A stretch of 64,000 bases of DNA from positions 38,741,452-38,805,451 of the forward strand of contig JAPTYO010000002.1 of NCBI GenBank assembly GCA_036873135.1. Direction: 5' to 3'. The first letter of the stretch is position 1, and the number at the start of each line of letters is the position of its first letter. Source of the stretch: Clarkia xantiana subsp. parviflora. Its lineage: Eukaryota; Streptophyta; Magnoliopsida; Myrtales; Onagraceae. The notes under the pieces were generated by a model, which saw nothing but the letters and a program-made list of their open reading frames with translations, had not been told where the DNA came from and ran no database searches. Shown one piece after another: positions 35,365 to 48,718 of this stretch. The translations under genes were made by a program, and so were the position numbers.

Positions 35365-36965
35365 TGATGTGCCTCTGATGTCGACACAAGGAGAAACTGG
35401 ATAAAAGTGACAGAAACAGATAGGATGAGAAGGGTGGAAAGTAGAACCGTTCACCAATGCTTGATAAGATAACTCGCCACAAGAAAAGACGTTCGGGTTT
35501 GATTCGCCACACTCAAGGATGAGGGATAAGAATCGGATAGGTTTCGCCACTAAACAATCAGATTGCTTATATAAGAAGTGGGTGCACTAAGGCAATAATA
35601 TCATTCATCAAAGCTGCTGAAAATAACATACTAGTAGAGCTTATACAGTGCTCTTTACAACAAAAACGAAATTCAAACTTAAATTGGCTACCTCATGCAT
35701 GGAGAGCAGCCCTTATTGGAAAGCCAAATACTAGAAAACATAATTAAAATCAATTCAGAACTCAAGTCTCAAGATTAGTTGGTGGTTGGGCGAATTTGCA
35801 TTAATTGTTATTTGACTTGATTGTCTCTTGGACCTTATTGCATCTGAAGCAGCATTTTGGGCCATCCATTGGTTTTGTTTCTGACTTGGGCCTTGGATTG
35901 AGTGATTGGACCACCATTTCGCCATTTAGAGCCCTCAAATGGCCTTGGGTTTGAAGAAGCATCACTCGTTGCTGATCTTGGGCGGCTTTGCTTTGATCCT
36001 CTATGCAATATCAAGGTTGGAGCATCCCGAAGCACATCATTCTCCCCAGGTTGGAAAGGATTTATCCTCAAATCCAGATCCTTGCCAACTCTTAAGTGCA
36101 GCGCTTCTGGGACATTATAATCATCGGGTGGCTTATCCTTATACACACTTTCAGTCGCCTTCTCCAACACACATAAATGACCATCTGATTTTGGCATAAT
36201 CTTGTTCCCTCGTATAACTGGAAACTTGTGTTCTAGAAGATGAATTAATACAATATCACCTGAATAGGCCGTGGCTTGTCTCCTCGTCTTGTTGACAGCT
36301 TGATCATGCTCTTCATTCTTCCTCTTGATTTCTCGCTGCACCTGCTTATGGAATACCTTGATCTGTTCAACCCTCTTCTTTCCTTTGGTGTAAGCTGGAT
36401 ATTTGATTGAGATTGGAGTCAAGTACTTGGGCGTTTGTGGATTGAACCCATACACCATTTTAAATGATTCGCTTCGGGTTTGCTCTGATACCAAATGATG
36501 TGCCTCGGATGTCGACACAAGGAGAAACTGGATAAAAGTGACAGAAACAGATAGGATGAGAAGGGTGGAAGGTAGAACCGTTCACCAATGCTTGATAAGA
36601 TAACTCGCCACAAGAAAAGACGTTCGGGTTTGATTCGCCACACTCAAGGATGAGGGATAAGAATCGGATATGTTTCGCCACTAAACAATCAGATTGCTTA
36701 TATAAGAAGTGGGTGCACTAAGGCAATAATATCATTCATCAAAGCTGCTGAAAATAACATACTAGTAGAGCTTATACAGTGCTCTTTACAACAAAAACGA
36801 AATTCAAACTTAAATTGGCTACCTCATGCATGGAGAGCAGCCCTTATTGGAAAGCCAAATACTAGAAAACATAATTAAAATCAATTCAGAACTCAAGTCT
36901 CAAGATTAGTTGGTGGTTGGGCGAATTTGCATTAATTGTTATTTGACTTGATTGTCTCTTGGACC

Positions 36966-37649
36966 TTATTGCATCTGAAGCAGCATTTTGGGCCATCCAT
37001 TGGTTTTGTTTCTGACTTGGGCCTTGGATTGAGTGATTGGACCACCATTTCGCCATTTAGAGCCCTCAAATGGCCTTGGGTTTGAAGAAGCATCACTCGT
37101 TGCTGATCTTGGGCGGCTTTGCTTTGATCCTCTATGCAATATCAAGGTTGGAGCATCCCGAAGCACATCATTCTCCCCAGGTTGGAAAGGATTTATCCTC
37201 AAATCCAGATCCTTGCCAACTCTTAAGTGCAGCGCTTCTGGGACATTATAATCATCGGGTGGCTTATCCTTATACACACTTTCAGTCGCCTTCTCCAACA
37301 CACATAAATGACCATCTGATTTTGGCATAATCTTGTTCCCTCGTATAACTGGAAACTTGTGTTCTAGAAGATGAATTAATACAATATCACCTGAATAGGC
37401 CGTGGCTTGTCACCTCGTCTTGTTGACAGCTTGATCATGCTCTTCATTCTTCCTCTTGATTTCTCGCTGCACCTGCTTATGGAATACCTTGATCTGTTCA
37501 ACCCTCTTCTTTCCTTTGGTGTAAGCTGGATATTTGATTGAGATTGGAGTCAAGTACTTGGGCGTTTGTGGATTGAACCCATACACCATTTTAAATGATT
37601 CGCTTCGGGTTTGCTCTGATACCAAATGATGTGCCTCGGATGTCGACAC
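36966..37649 (-). pseudogene. Same fusion frame, broken by one nonsense mutation
   Basis: Identical to its neighbours except that TGA at 37,410-37,412 (plus strand 'gtcacctcg' in place of 'gtctcctcg') splits it. The register-equivalent unit one 4,522-bp block later (41,488-42,171) lacks the mutation, so this change is younger than the block duplication. Confidence 0.7.
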
Positions 37650-38271
37650 AAGGAGAAACTGGATAAAAGTGACAGAAACAGATAGGATGAGAAGGGTGGA
37701 AGGTAGAACCGTTCACCAATGCTTGATAAGATAACTCGCCACAAGAAAAGACGTTCGGGTTTGATTCGCCACACTCAAGGATGAGGGATAAGAATCGGAT
37801 ATGTTTCGCCACTAAACAATCAGATTGCTTATATAAGAAGTGGGTGCACTAAGGCAATAATATCATTCATCAAAGCTGCTGAAAATAACATACTAGTAGA
37901 GCTTATACAGTGCTCTTTACAACAAAAACAAAATTCAAACTTAAATTGGCTACCTCATGCATGGATAGCAGCCCTTATTGGAAAGCCATATACTAGAAAA
38001 CATAAATAAAATCAGTTCAGAACTCAAGTCTCATATTAGTTGGTGGTTGGGCGAATTTGCATTAATTGCTATTTGACTTGATTGTCTATTGGGCCTTCTT
38101 GCATCCGCTGCAGCATTTTGGGCCCTCTGTTGTTCTTGTTTTTGACTTGGGCCTAGGATTGAGTGATTGGACCACCATTTCGCCATTTAGAGCCCTCAAA
38201 TGGCCTTGGGTTTGAAGAAGCATCACTCGTTGCTGATCTTGGGCGGCTTTGCTTTGATCCTCTATGCAATA

Positions 38272-38778
38272 TCAAGGTTGGAGCATCCCGAAGCACACAT
38301 TCTCCCCAGGTTGGAAAGGATTTGTCCTCAAATCCAGATCCTTGCCATCTCTAAAGTGCAGCGCTTCTGGGACATTATAATCATCGGGTGGCTTATCCTT
38401 ATACACACTGTCAGTGAACTTCTCCAACACACAGAAATGACCATCTGATTTTAGCATAATCTTGTTCCCTCGTATAAATGGAAACTTGTGTTCTAGAAGA
38501 TGAATTAATACAATATCACCTGAATAGGCCGTGGCTTGTCTCCTCGTCTTGTTGACAGCTTGATCATGCTCTTCATTCTTCCTCTTGATTTCTCGCTGCA
38601 CCTGCTTATGGAATACCTTGATCTGTTCAACCCTCTTCTTTCCTTTGGTGTAAGCTGGATATTTGATTGAGATTGGAGTCAAGTACTTGGGCGTTTGTGG
38701 ATTGAACCCATACACCATTTTAAATGATTCGCTTCGGGTTTGCTCTGATACCAAATGATGTGCCTCGGATGTCGACAC
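38272..38778 (-). pseudogene. Fusion frame with 2-bp deletion at the polypurine/LTR border
   Basis: 168 codons. The deletion turns 'acatcattctcc' into 'acacattctcc' and shifts the frame after RTNPFQPGEN. The partner unit has the same deletion near 42,815, as expected if both descend from one block. Confidence 0.65.
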
Positions 38779-41700
38779 AAGGAGAAACTGGATAAAAGTG
38801 ACAGAAACAGATAGGATGAGAAGGGTGGAAGGTAGAACCGTTCACCAATGCTTGATAAGATAACTCGCCACAAGAAAAGACGTTCGGGTTTGATTCGCCA
38901 CACTCAAGGATGAGGGATAAGAATCAGATAGGTTTCGCCACTAAACAATCAGATTGCTTAGATAAGAAGTGGGTGCACTAAGGCAATAATATCATTCATC
39001 AAAGCTGCTGAAAATAACATACTAGTAGAGCTTATATAGTGCTCTTTACAACAAAAACGAAATTCAAACTTAATTTGGCTACCTCATGCATGGAGAGCAG
39101 CCCTTATTGGAAAGCCAAATACTAGAAAACATAATTAAAATCAATTCAGAACTCAAGTCTCAAGATTAGTTGGTGGTTGGGCGAATTTGCATTAATTGTT
39201 ATTTGACTTGATTGTCTCTTGGACCTTATTGCATCTGAAGCAGCATTTTGGGCCATCCATTGGTTTTGTTTCTGACTTGGGCCTTGGATTGAGTGATTGG
39301 ACCACCATTTCGCCATTTAGAGCCCTCAAATGGCCTTGGGTTTGAAGAAGCATCACTCGTTGCTGATCTTGGGCGGCTTTGCTTTGATCCTCTATGCAAT
39401 ATCAAGGTTGGAGCATCCCGAAGCACATCATTCTCCCCAGGTTGGAAAGGATTTATCCTCAAATCCAGATCCTTGCCAACTCTTAAGTGCAGCGCTTCTG
39501 GGACATTATAATCATCGGGTGGCTTATCCTTATACACACTGTCAGTCGCCTTCTCCAACACACATAAATGACCATCTGATTTTGGCATAATCTTGTTCCC
39601 TCGTATAACTGGAAACTTGTGTTCTAGAAGATGAATTAATACAATATCACCTGAATAGGCCGTGGCTTGTCTCCTCGTCTTGTTGACCGCTTGATCATGC
39701 TCTTCATTCTTCCTCTTGATTTCTCGCTGCACCTGCTTATGGAATACCTTGATCTGTTCAACCCTCTTCTTTCCTTTGGTGTAAGCTGGATATTTGATTG
39801 AGATTGGAGTCAAGTACTTGGGCGTTGGTGGATTGAACCCATACACCATTTTAAATGATTCGCTTCGGGTTTGCTCTGATACCAAATGATGTGCCTCTGA
39901 TGTCGACACAAGGAGAAACTGGATAAAAGTGACAGAAACAGATAGGATGAGAAGGGTGGAAAGTAGAACCGTTCACCAATGCTTGATAAGATAACTCGCC
40001 ACAAGAAAAGACGTTCGGGTTTGATTCGCCACACTCAAGGATGAGGGATAAGAATCGGATAGGTTTCGCCACTAAACAATCAGATTGCTTATATAAGAAG
40101 TGGGTGCACTAAGGCAATAATATCATTCATCAAAGCTGCTGAAAATAACATACTAGTAGAGCTTATACAGTGCTCTTTACAACAAAAACGAAATTCAAAC
40201 TTAAATTGGCTACCTCATGCATGGAGAGCAGCCCTTATTGGAAAGCCAAATACTAGAAAACATAATTAAAATCAATTCAGAACTCAAGTCTCAAGATTAG
40301 TTGGTGGTTGGGCGAATTTGCATTAATTGTTATTTGACTTGATTGTCTCTTGGACCTTATTGCATCTGAAGCAGCATTTTGGGCCATCCATTGGTTTTGT
40401 TTCTGACTTGGGCCTTGGATTGAGTGATTGGACCACCATTTCGCCATTTAGAGCCCTCAAATGGCCTTGGGTTTGAAGAAGCATCACTCGTTGCTGATCT
40501 TGGGCGGCTTTGCTTTGATCCTCTATGCAATATCAAGGTTGGAGCATCCCGAAGCACATCATTCTCCCCAGGTTGGAAAGGATTTATCCTCAAATCCAGA
40601 TCCTTGCCAACTCTTAAGTGCAGCGCTTCTGGGACATTATAATCATCGGGTGGCTTATCCTTATACACACTTTCAGTCGCCTTCTCCAACACACATAAAT
40701 GACCATCTGATTTTGGCATAATCTTGTTCCCTCGTATAACTGGAAACTTGTGTTCTAGAAGATGAATTAATACAATATCACCTGAATAGGCCGTGGCTTG
40801 TCTCCTCGTCTTGTTGACAGCTTGATCATGCTCTTCATTCTTCCTCTTGATTTCTCGCTGCACCTGCTTATGGAATACCTTGATCTGTTCAACCCTCTTC
40901 TTTCCTTTGGTGTAAGCTGGATATTTGATTGAGATTGGAGTCAAGTACTTGGGCGTTTGTGGATTGAACCCATACACCATTTTAAATGATTCGCTTCGGG
41001 TTTGCTCTGATACCAAATGATGTGCCTCGGATGTCGACACAAGGAGAAACTGGATAAAAGTGACAGAAACAGATAGGATGAGAAGGGTGGAAGGTAGAAC
41101 CGTTCACCAATGCTTGATAAGATAACTCGCCACAAGAAAAGACGTTCGGGTTTGATTCGCCACACTCAAGGATGAGGGATAAGAATCGGATATGTTTCGC
41201 CACTAAACAATCAGATTGCTTATATAAGAAGTGGGTGCACTAAGGCAATAATATCATTCATCAAAGCTGCTGAAAATAACATACTAGTAGAGCTTATACA
41301 GTGCTCTTTACAACAAAAACGAAATTCAAACTTAAATTGGCTACCTCATGCATGGAGAGCAGCCCTTATTGGAAAGCCAAATACTAGAAAACATAATTAA
41401 AATCAATTCAGAACTCAAGTCTCAAGATTAGTTGGTGGTTGGGCGAATTTGCATTAATTGTTATTTGACTTGATTGTCTCTTGGACCTTATTGCATCTGA
41501 AGCAGCATTTTGGGCCATCCATTGGTTTTGTTTCTGACTTGGGCCTTGGATTGAGTGATTGGACCACCATTTCGCCATTTAGAGCCCTCAAATGGCCTTG
41601 GGTTTGAAGAAGCATCACTCGTTGCTGATCTTGGGCGGCTTTGCTTTGATCCTCTATGCAATATCAAGGTTGGAGCATCCCGAAGCACATCATTCTCCCC

Positions 41701-43276
41701 AGGTTGGAAAGGATTTATCCTCAAATCCAGATCCTTGCCAACTCTTAAGTGCAGCGCTTCTGGGACATTATAATCATCGGGTGGCTTATCCTTATACACA
41801 CTTTCAGTCGCCTTCTCCAACACACATAAATGACCATCTGATTTTGGCATAATCTTGTTCCCTCGTATAACTGGAAACTTGTGTTCTAGAAGATGAATTA
41901 ATACAATATCACCTGAATAGGCCGTGGCTTGTCTCCTCGTCTTGTTGACAGCTTGATCATGCTCTTCATTCTTCCTCTTGATTTCTCGCTGCACCTGCTT
42001 ATGGAATACCTTGATCTGTTCAACCCTCTTCTTTCCTTTGGTGTAAGCTGGATATTTGATTGAGATTGGAGTCAAGTACTTGGGCGTTTGTGGATTGAAC
42101 CCATACACCATTTTAAATGATTCGCTTCGGGTTTGCTCTGATACCAAATGATGTGCCTCGGATGTCGACACAAGGAGAAACTGGATAAAAGTGACAGAAA
42201 CAGATAGGATGAGAAGGGTGGAAGGTAGAACCGTTCACCAATGCTTGATAAGATAACTCGTCACAAGAAAAGACGTTCGGGTTTGATTCGCCACACTCAA
42301 GGATGAGGGATAAGAATCGGATATGTTTCGCCACTAAACAATCAGATTGCTTATATAAGAAGTGGGTGCACTAAGGCAATAATATCATTCATCAAAGCTG
42401 CTGAAAATAACATACTAGTAGAGCTTATACAGTGCTCTTTACAACAAAAACAAAATTCAAACTTAAATTGGCTACCTCATGCATGGATAGCAGCCCTTAT
42501 TGGAAAGCCATATACTAGAAAACATAAATAAAATCAGTTCAGAACTCAAGTCTCATACTAGTTGGTGGTTGGGCGAATTTGCATTAATTGCTATTTGACT
42601 TGATTGTCTATTGGGCCTTCTTGCATCCGCTGCAGCATTTTGGGCCCTCTGTTGTTCTTGTTTTTGACTTGGGCCTAGGATTGAGTGATTGGACCACCAT
42701 TTCGCCATTTAGAGCCCTCAAATGGCCTTGGGTTTGAAGAAGCATCACTCGTTGCTGATCTTGGGCGGCTTTGCTTTGATCCTCTATGCAATATCAAGGT
42801 TGGAGCATCCCGAAGCACACATTCTCCCCAGGTTGGAAAGGATTTGTCCTCAAATCCAGATCCTTGCCATCTCTAAAGTGCAGCGCTTCTGGGACATTAT
42901 AATCATCGGGTGGCTTATCCTTATACACACTGTCAGTGAACTTCTCCAACACACAGAAATGACCATCTGATTTTAGCATAATCTTGTTCCCTCGTATAAA
43001 TGGAAACTTGTGTTCTAGAAGATGAATTAATACAATGTCACCTGAATAGGCGTGGCTTGTCTCCTCGTCTTGTTGGCCGCTTGATCATGCTCTTCATTCT
43101 TTTTCTTGATTTCTCGCTGCACCTGCTTATGGAATGCCTTGATATGTTCAACCCTCTTCTTTCCTTTGGTGTAAGCTAGATCTTTGATTGAAATTGGAGT
43201 CAAGTACTTGGGCGTTGGTGGATTGAACCCATACACCATTTTAAATGATGTGCCTCGGGTCTGCTCAGATACCAAA

Positions 43277-46200
43277 TGATGTGCCTCGGATGTCGACACA
43301 AGGAGAAACTGGATAAAGGTGACAGAAACGGATAGGATGAGAAGGGTGGAAGGTAGAACCGTTCACCAATGCTTGATAAGATAACTCGCCACAAGCAAAG
43401 ACGTCCAGGTTTAATCGCCACACTCAAGGATGAGGGATAAGAATCAGATAGATTTCGCCACTAAACAATCAGATTGCTTAATAAGAAGTGGGTGCACTAA
43501 GGCAATAATATCATTCATCAAAGCTGCTGAAAATAACATACTTGTAGAGCTTATATAGTGCTCTTTACAACAAAAACGAAATTCAAACTTAATTTGGCTA
43601 CCTAATGCATGGAGAGCAGCCCTTATTGGAAAGCCAAATACTAGAAAACATAATTAAAATCAATTCCGAACTCAAGATTAGTTGGTGGTTGGGCGAATTT
43701 GCATTAATTGCTATTTGACTTGATTGTCTCTTGGACCTTATTGCATCTGCAGCAGCATTTTGGGCCATCCATTGGACTTGTTTCTGACTTGGGCCTTGGA
43801 TTGAGTGATTGGACCACCATTTCGCCATTTAGAGCCCTCAAATGGCCTTGGGTTTGAAGAAGCATCACTCGTTGCTGATCTTGGGCGGCTTTGCTTTGAT
43901 CCTCTATGCAATATCAAGGTTGGAGCATCCCGAAGCACATCATTCTCCCCAGGTTGGAAAGGATTTATCCTCAAATCCAGATCCTTGCCATCTCTTAAGT
44001 GCAGCGCTTCTGGGACATTATAATCATCGGGTGGCTTATCCTTATACACACTGTAAGTCGCCTTCTCCAACACACATAAATGACCATCTGATTTTGGCAT
44101 AATCTTGTTCCCTCGTATAACTGGAAACTTGTGTTCTAGAAGATGAATTAATACAATATCACCTGAATAGGTCGTGGCTTGTCTCCTCGTCTTGTTGACC
44201 GCTTGATCATGCTATTCATTCTTCCTCTTGATTTCTCGCTGCACCTGCTTATGGAATGCCTTGATCTGTTCAACCTTCTTCTTTCCTTTGGTGTAAGCTG
44301 GATATTTGATTGAGATTGGAGTCAAGTACTTGGGCGTTGGTGGATTGAACCCATACACCATTTTAAATGATTCGCTTCGGGTTTGCTCTGATACCAAATG
44401 ATGTGCCTCAGATGTCGACACAAGGAGAAACTGGATAAAAGTGACAGAAACGGATAGGATGAGAAGGGTGGAAGGTAGAATCGTTCACCAATGCCTTATA
44501 AGATAACTCGCCACAAGAAAAGACGTCCGGGTTTGATTCGCCACACTCAAGGATGAGGGATAAGAATCGGATAGGTTTCGCCACTAAACAATCAGTTTGC
44601 TTATATAAGAAGTGGGTGCACTAAGGCAATAATATCATTCATCAAAGCTGCTGAAAATAACATACTAGTAGAGCTTATACAGTGCTCTTTACAACAAAAA
44701 CGAAATTCAAACTTAAATTGGCTACCTCATGCATGGAGAGCAGCCCTTATTGGAAAGCCATATACTAGAAAACATAAATAAAATCAGTTCAGAACTCAAG
44801 TCTCAGATTAGTTGGTGGTTGGGAGAATTTGCATTAATTGCTATTTGACTTGATTGTCTCTTGGGTCTTCTTGCATCCGCTGCAGCATTTTGGGCCCTCC
44901 ATTGTTCTTATTTGTGACTTGGGCCTTGGATTGAGTGATTGGACCACCATTTCGCCATTTAGAGCCCTCAAATGGCCTTGGGTTTGAAGAAGCATCACTC
45001 GTTGCTGATCTTGGGCGGCTTTGCTTTGATCCTCAATGCAATATCAAGGTTGGAGCATCCCGAGGCATACATTCTCCCCAGGTTGGAAAGGATTTGTCCT
45101 CAAATCTAGATCCTTGCCATCTCTTAAGTGCAGCGCTTCTGGGACATTATAATCATCGGGTGGCTTATCCTTATACACACTGTCAGTCGCCTTCTCCAAC
45201 ACACAGAAATGACCATCTGATTTTAGCATAATCTTGTTCCCTCGTATAAATGGAAACTTGTGTTCTAGAAGATGAATTAATACAATGTCACCTGAATAGG
45301 CCGTGGCTTGTCTCCTCGTCTTGTTGGCCGCTTGATCATGCTCTTCATTCTTCTTCTTGATTTCTCGCTGCACCTGCTTATGGAATTCCTTGATCTGTTC
45401 AACCCTCTTCTTTCCTTTGGTGTAAACTGGATCTTTGATTGAAATTGGAGTGAAGTACTTGGGTGTTAGTGGATTGAACCAATACACCATTTTAAATGTT
45501 GTGCCTCGGGTCTGCTCTGATATCAAATGATGTGCCTCGGGTCTGCTCAGATACCAAATGATGTGCCTCGGATGTCGACACAAGGAGAAACTAGATAAAA
45601 GTGACAGAAACGGATAGGATGAGAAGAGTGGAAGGTAGAACCGTTCACCAATGCTAGATAAGATAACTCGCCACAAGCAAAGACGTCCGGGTTTGATTCA
45701 CCACACTCAAGGATGAGGGATAAGAATCGGATAGGTTTCGCCACTAAACAATCAGATTGCTTATATAAGAAGTGGGTGCACTAAGGCATTAATATCATTC
45801 ATCAAAGCTGTTGAAAATAACATACTAGTAGAGCTTATATAGTGCTCTTCACAACAAAAACGAAATTCAAACTTAAATTGGCTAACTCATGCATGGAGAG
45901 CAGCCCTTATTGGAAAGCCAAATACTAGAAAACATAAATAAAATCAATTCAGAACTCAAGTCTCAGATTAGTTGGTGGTTGGGCGAATTTGCATTAATTG
46001 CTATTTGACTTGATTGTCTCTTGGGCCTTCTTGCATCTGCTGCAGCATTTTGGGCCCTCCATTGTTCTTGTTTGTGACTTGGGCCTTGGATTGAGTGATT
46101 GGACCACCATTTCGCCATTTAGAGACCTCAAATGGCATTGGGTTTGAAGAAGCATCACTCTTGCTGATCTTGGGCGGCTTTACTTTAATCCTCTATGCAA

Positions 46201-47472
46201 TATCAAGGTTGGAGCTTCCCGGAGCACACATTCTCACCAGGTTGGAAAGGATTTGTCCTCAAATCCAGATCCTTGCCATCTCTTAAGTGCAACGCTTCTG
46301 GGACATTGTAATCATTGGGTGGCTTATCCTTATACACACTGTCAGTCGCCTTCTCCAACACACAGAAATGACTATCTGATTTTGGCATAATCTTGTTCCC
46401 TCGTATAAATGGAAACTTTTGTTCTAGAAGATGAATTAATACAATGTCATCTGAATAGGCCGTGGTTTGTCTCCTCGTCTTGTTGGCCGCTTGATCATGC
46501 TCTTCATTCTTCCTCTTGATTTCTCGCTGCACCTGCTTATGGAATGCCTTGATCTGTTCAACCCTCTTCTTTCCTTTGGTGTAAGCTGGATCTTTGATTG
46601 AAATTGGAGTCAAGTACTTGGGCGTTCGTAGATTGAACCCATACACCATTTTAAATGATGTGCCTCGGGTCTGCTCTGATACCAAATGATGTGCCTCAGG
46701 TCTGCTCAGATACCAAATGATGTGCCTCAGATGTCGACACAAGGAGAAACTGGATAAAAGTGACAGAAACGGATAGGATGAGAAGGGTGGAAGGTAGAAC
46801 CGTTCACCAATGCTTGATAAGATAACTCGCCACAAGCAAAGACATCCGGGTTTGTTTCGCCACACTCAAGGATGAGGGATAACAATCAGATATGTTTCGC
46901 CACTAAACAATCAAATTGCTTAGATAAGAAGTGGGTGCACTAAGGCAATAATATCATTCATCAAAATTGCTGAAAATAACATACTAGTAGAGCTTATATA
47001 GTGCTCCTTACAACAAAAACGAAATTCAAACTTAAATTGGCTACCTCATGCATGGAGAGCAGCCTTATTGGAAAGCCAAATACTAGAAAACATGAATAAA
47101 ATCAATTTAGAACTCAAGTCTCAAGATTAGTTGGTGGTTGGGCGAATTTGCATTAATTCCTATTTGACTTGATTGTTTCTTGGGCCTTCTTGCATCTGCT
47201 GCAGCATTTGGTCCGTCCATTTGTCTTGTTTCTGACTTGGGTCTTGGATTGAGTGATTGGACCACCATTTCGCCATTTAGAGCCCTCAAATGGTTTTGGG
47301 TTTGAAGAAGCATCACTCGTTGCTGATCTTCGGTGGCTTTGGTTTGATCCTCTATGCAATATCAAGGTTGGAGCATCCCGAAGAACATCATTCTCCCCAG
47401 GTTGGATAGGATTTGTCCTCAAATCCAGATCCTTGCCATCTCTTAAGTACAACGCTTCTGGGACATTATAAT
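43277..47472 (-). repeat. Right-edge units of the array, diverged
   Basis: LTRs at 43,277, 44,399, 45,559 and 46,718 with their internal segments. They differ from the centre and from each other by many substitutions and small indels. The internal segments near 45,490 and 46,660 carry the same extra 31-bp copy of 'tgatgtgcctcgggtctgctc...ataccaaa' seen at the left edge (25,150), making those periods about 1,160 bp. Integrase-remnant frames persist at 45,044-45,676 (210 codons) and 46,203-46,865 (220 codons). Confidence 0.8.
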
Positions 47473-47924
47473 TGTTGAAATACACACTCCACCGTGAGTC
47501 TGAAATACCACACTGGATGGAATTTGTATATTAGAGTAGTATATAAGCAAGTGGGCCACCTCCTCCTATCACCAATTGGTTTTAGGATGGAACCCCACTT
47601 GCATATATGATTGCTCTCTGGCCCGTTGGGCTTGGCTCGGCCCAATGTGGATTCTAACATGGTATCAGAGCCCGGGTCGGGTCTGGGCCTGGGAGATGGT
47701 CTGTCTGAAATCAGAGAGCCCTCACGGTGAGGGGGAATGTTGAAATACACACTCCACCGTGAGTCTGAAATACCACACCGGATGGAATTTGTATATTAGA
47801 GTAGTATATAAGCAAGTGGGCCACCTCCTCCTATCACCAATTGGTTTTAGGATGGAACCCCACTTGCATATATGATTGCTCTCTGGCCCGTTGGGCTTGG
47901 CTCGGCCCAATGTGGATTCTAACT
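47473..47924 (+). mobile_element. TRIM: 452-bp terminal-repeat retrotransposon in miniature
   Basis: Two LTRs of 187 bp each, 47,473-47,659 and 47,738-47,924, start TGTTGAAATACACACTCC and differ at about two positions. Between them are a primer-binding site TGGTATCAGAGC (47,660-47,671), about 55 bp, and a polypurine tract GTGAGGGGGAA (47,727-47,737). A 5-bp duplication ATAAT flanks it (47,468-47,472 and 47,925-47,929). It has no coding capacity and depends on another element's proteins. It is inserted in the last internal segment of the array, interrupting the phrase 'cattataatcatcggg'. Confidence 0.93.
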
Positions 47925-48718
47925 ATAATCATCGGGTGGCTTATCCTTATACACACTGTCAGTCGCCTTCTCCAACACACAAAAATGACCATCTGATTTT
48001 GGCATAATCTTGTTCCCTCGTATAAATGGAAACTTGTGTTCTAGAAGATGAATTAATACAATGTCACCTGCATAGGTCGTGTCTTGTCTCCTCGTCTTGT
48101 TGGTCGCTTGATCATACTCTTCATTCTTCCTCTTGATTTCTCGCTACACCTGCTTATGGAATGCCTTGATCTTTTCAACCCTCTTCTTTCCTTTGGTGTA
48201 AGCTGGTCTATGATTGAAATTGGAGTCAAGTACTTGGGCGTTAGTGGATTGAAACCATACACCATTTTAAATGATGTGCCTCGGGTCTGCTCTGATACCA
48301 AATGATGTGCCTCGGGTCTGCTATGATACCAAATGATGTGCCTCAGATGTCGACACAAGGAGAAACTGGATAAAAGTGACATAAACGGATAGGATGAGAA
48401 GGGTGGAAGGTAGAACCGTTCACCAATGCTTGATAAGATAACTCGCCACAAACAAAGACGTCCGGGTTTGATTCGCCACACTCTAGGATGAGGGATAAGA
48501 ATCGGATAGGTTTCGCCACTAAACAATCAGATTGCTTAGATAAGAAGGGGGTGCACTAAGGCAATAATATCATTCATCAAAGCTGTTGAAAATAACATAC
48601 TAGTAGAGATTATATAGTGCTTTTTACAATAAAAACGAAATTCAAACTTAAATTGGCTACCTCATGCATGGAGAGCAGCCCTTATTGGAAAGCCAAATAC
48701 TAGAAAACATAAATAAAA

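Larger units (their letters stand above)
35365..44398 (-). repeat. Higher-order repeat zone 2: two copies of a 4-unit repeat (4,522 bp)
   Basis: Block one is 35,365-39,886. Block two starts at 39,887 and matches it until about 43,037. Both begin with an LTR carrying 'cctctgatgtcgac' (35,365 and 39,887). Both end with a unit that has a 2-bp loss at the polypurine side ('gcacacattctcc' near 38,293 and 42,815), 'ctctaaagtgc' and 'gtcagtgaacttc'. After about 43,037 the second block switches from the 'ttgacagcttg' variant to the 'ttggccgcttg' variant, so a recombination junction lies there. Confidence 0.85.

Noticed and set aside
24567..47471. Repeated plus-strand frames of 72 and 86 codons (MIGPPFRHLE..., MALGLKKHHSLL...) once per array unit
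   Set aside because: They overlap the minus-strand integrase remnant and LTR and recur only because the DNA recurs. The minus strand has a recognisable protein family with a matching primer-binding site and polypurine tract; the plus strand has neither.
47660..47671. TGGTATCAGAGC stretches considered as tRNA gene fragments
   Set aside because: They are primer-binding sites, always next to LTR ends; no cloverleaf can be built around them.
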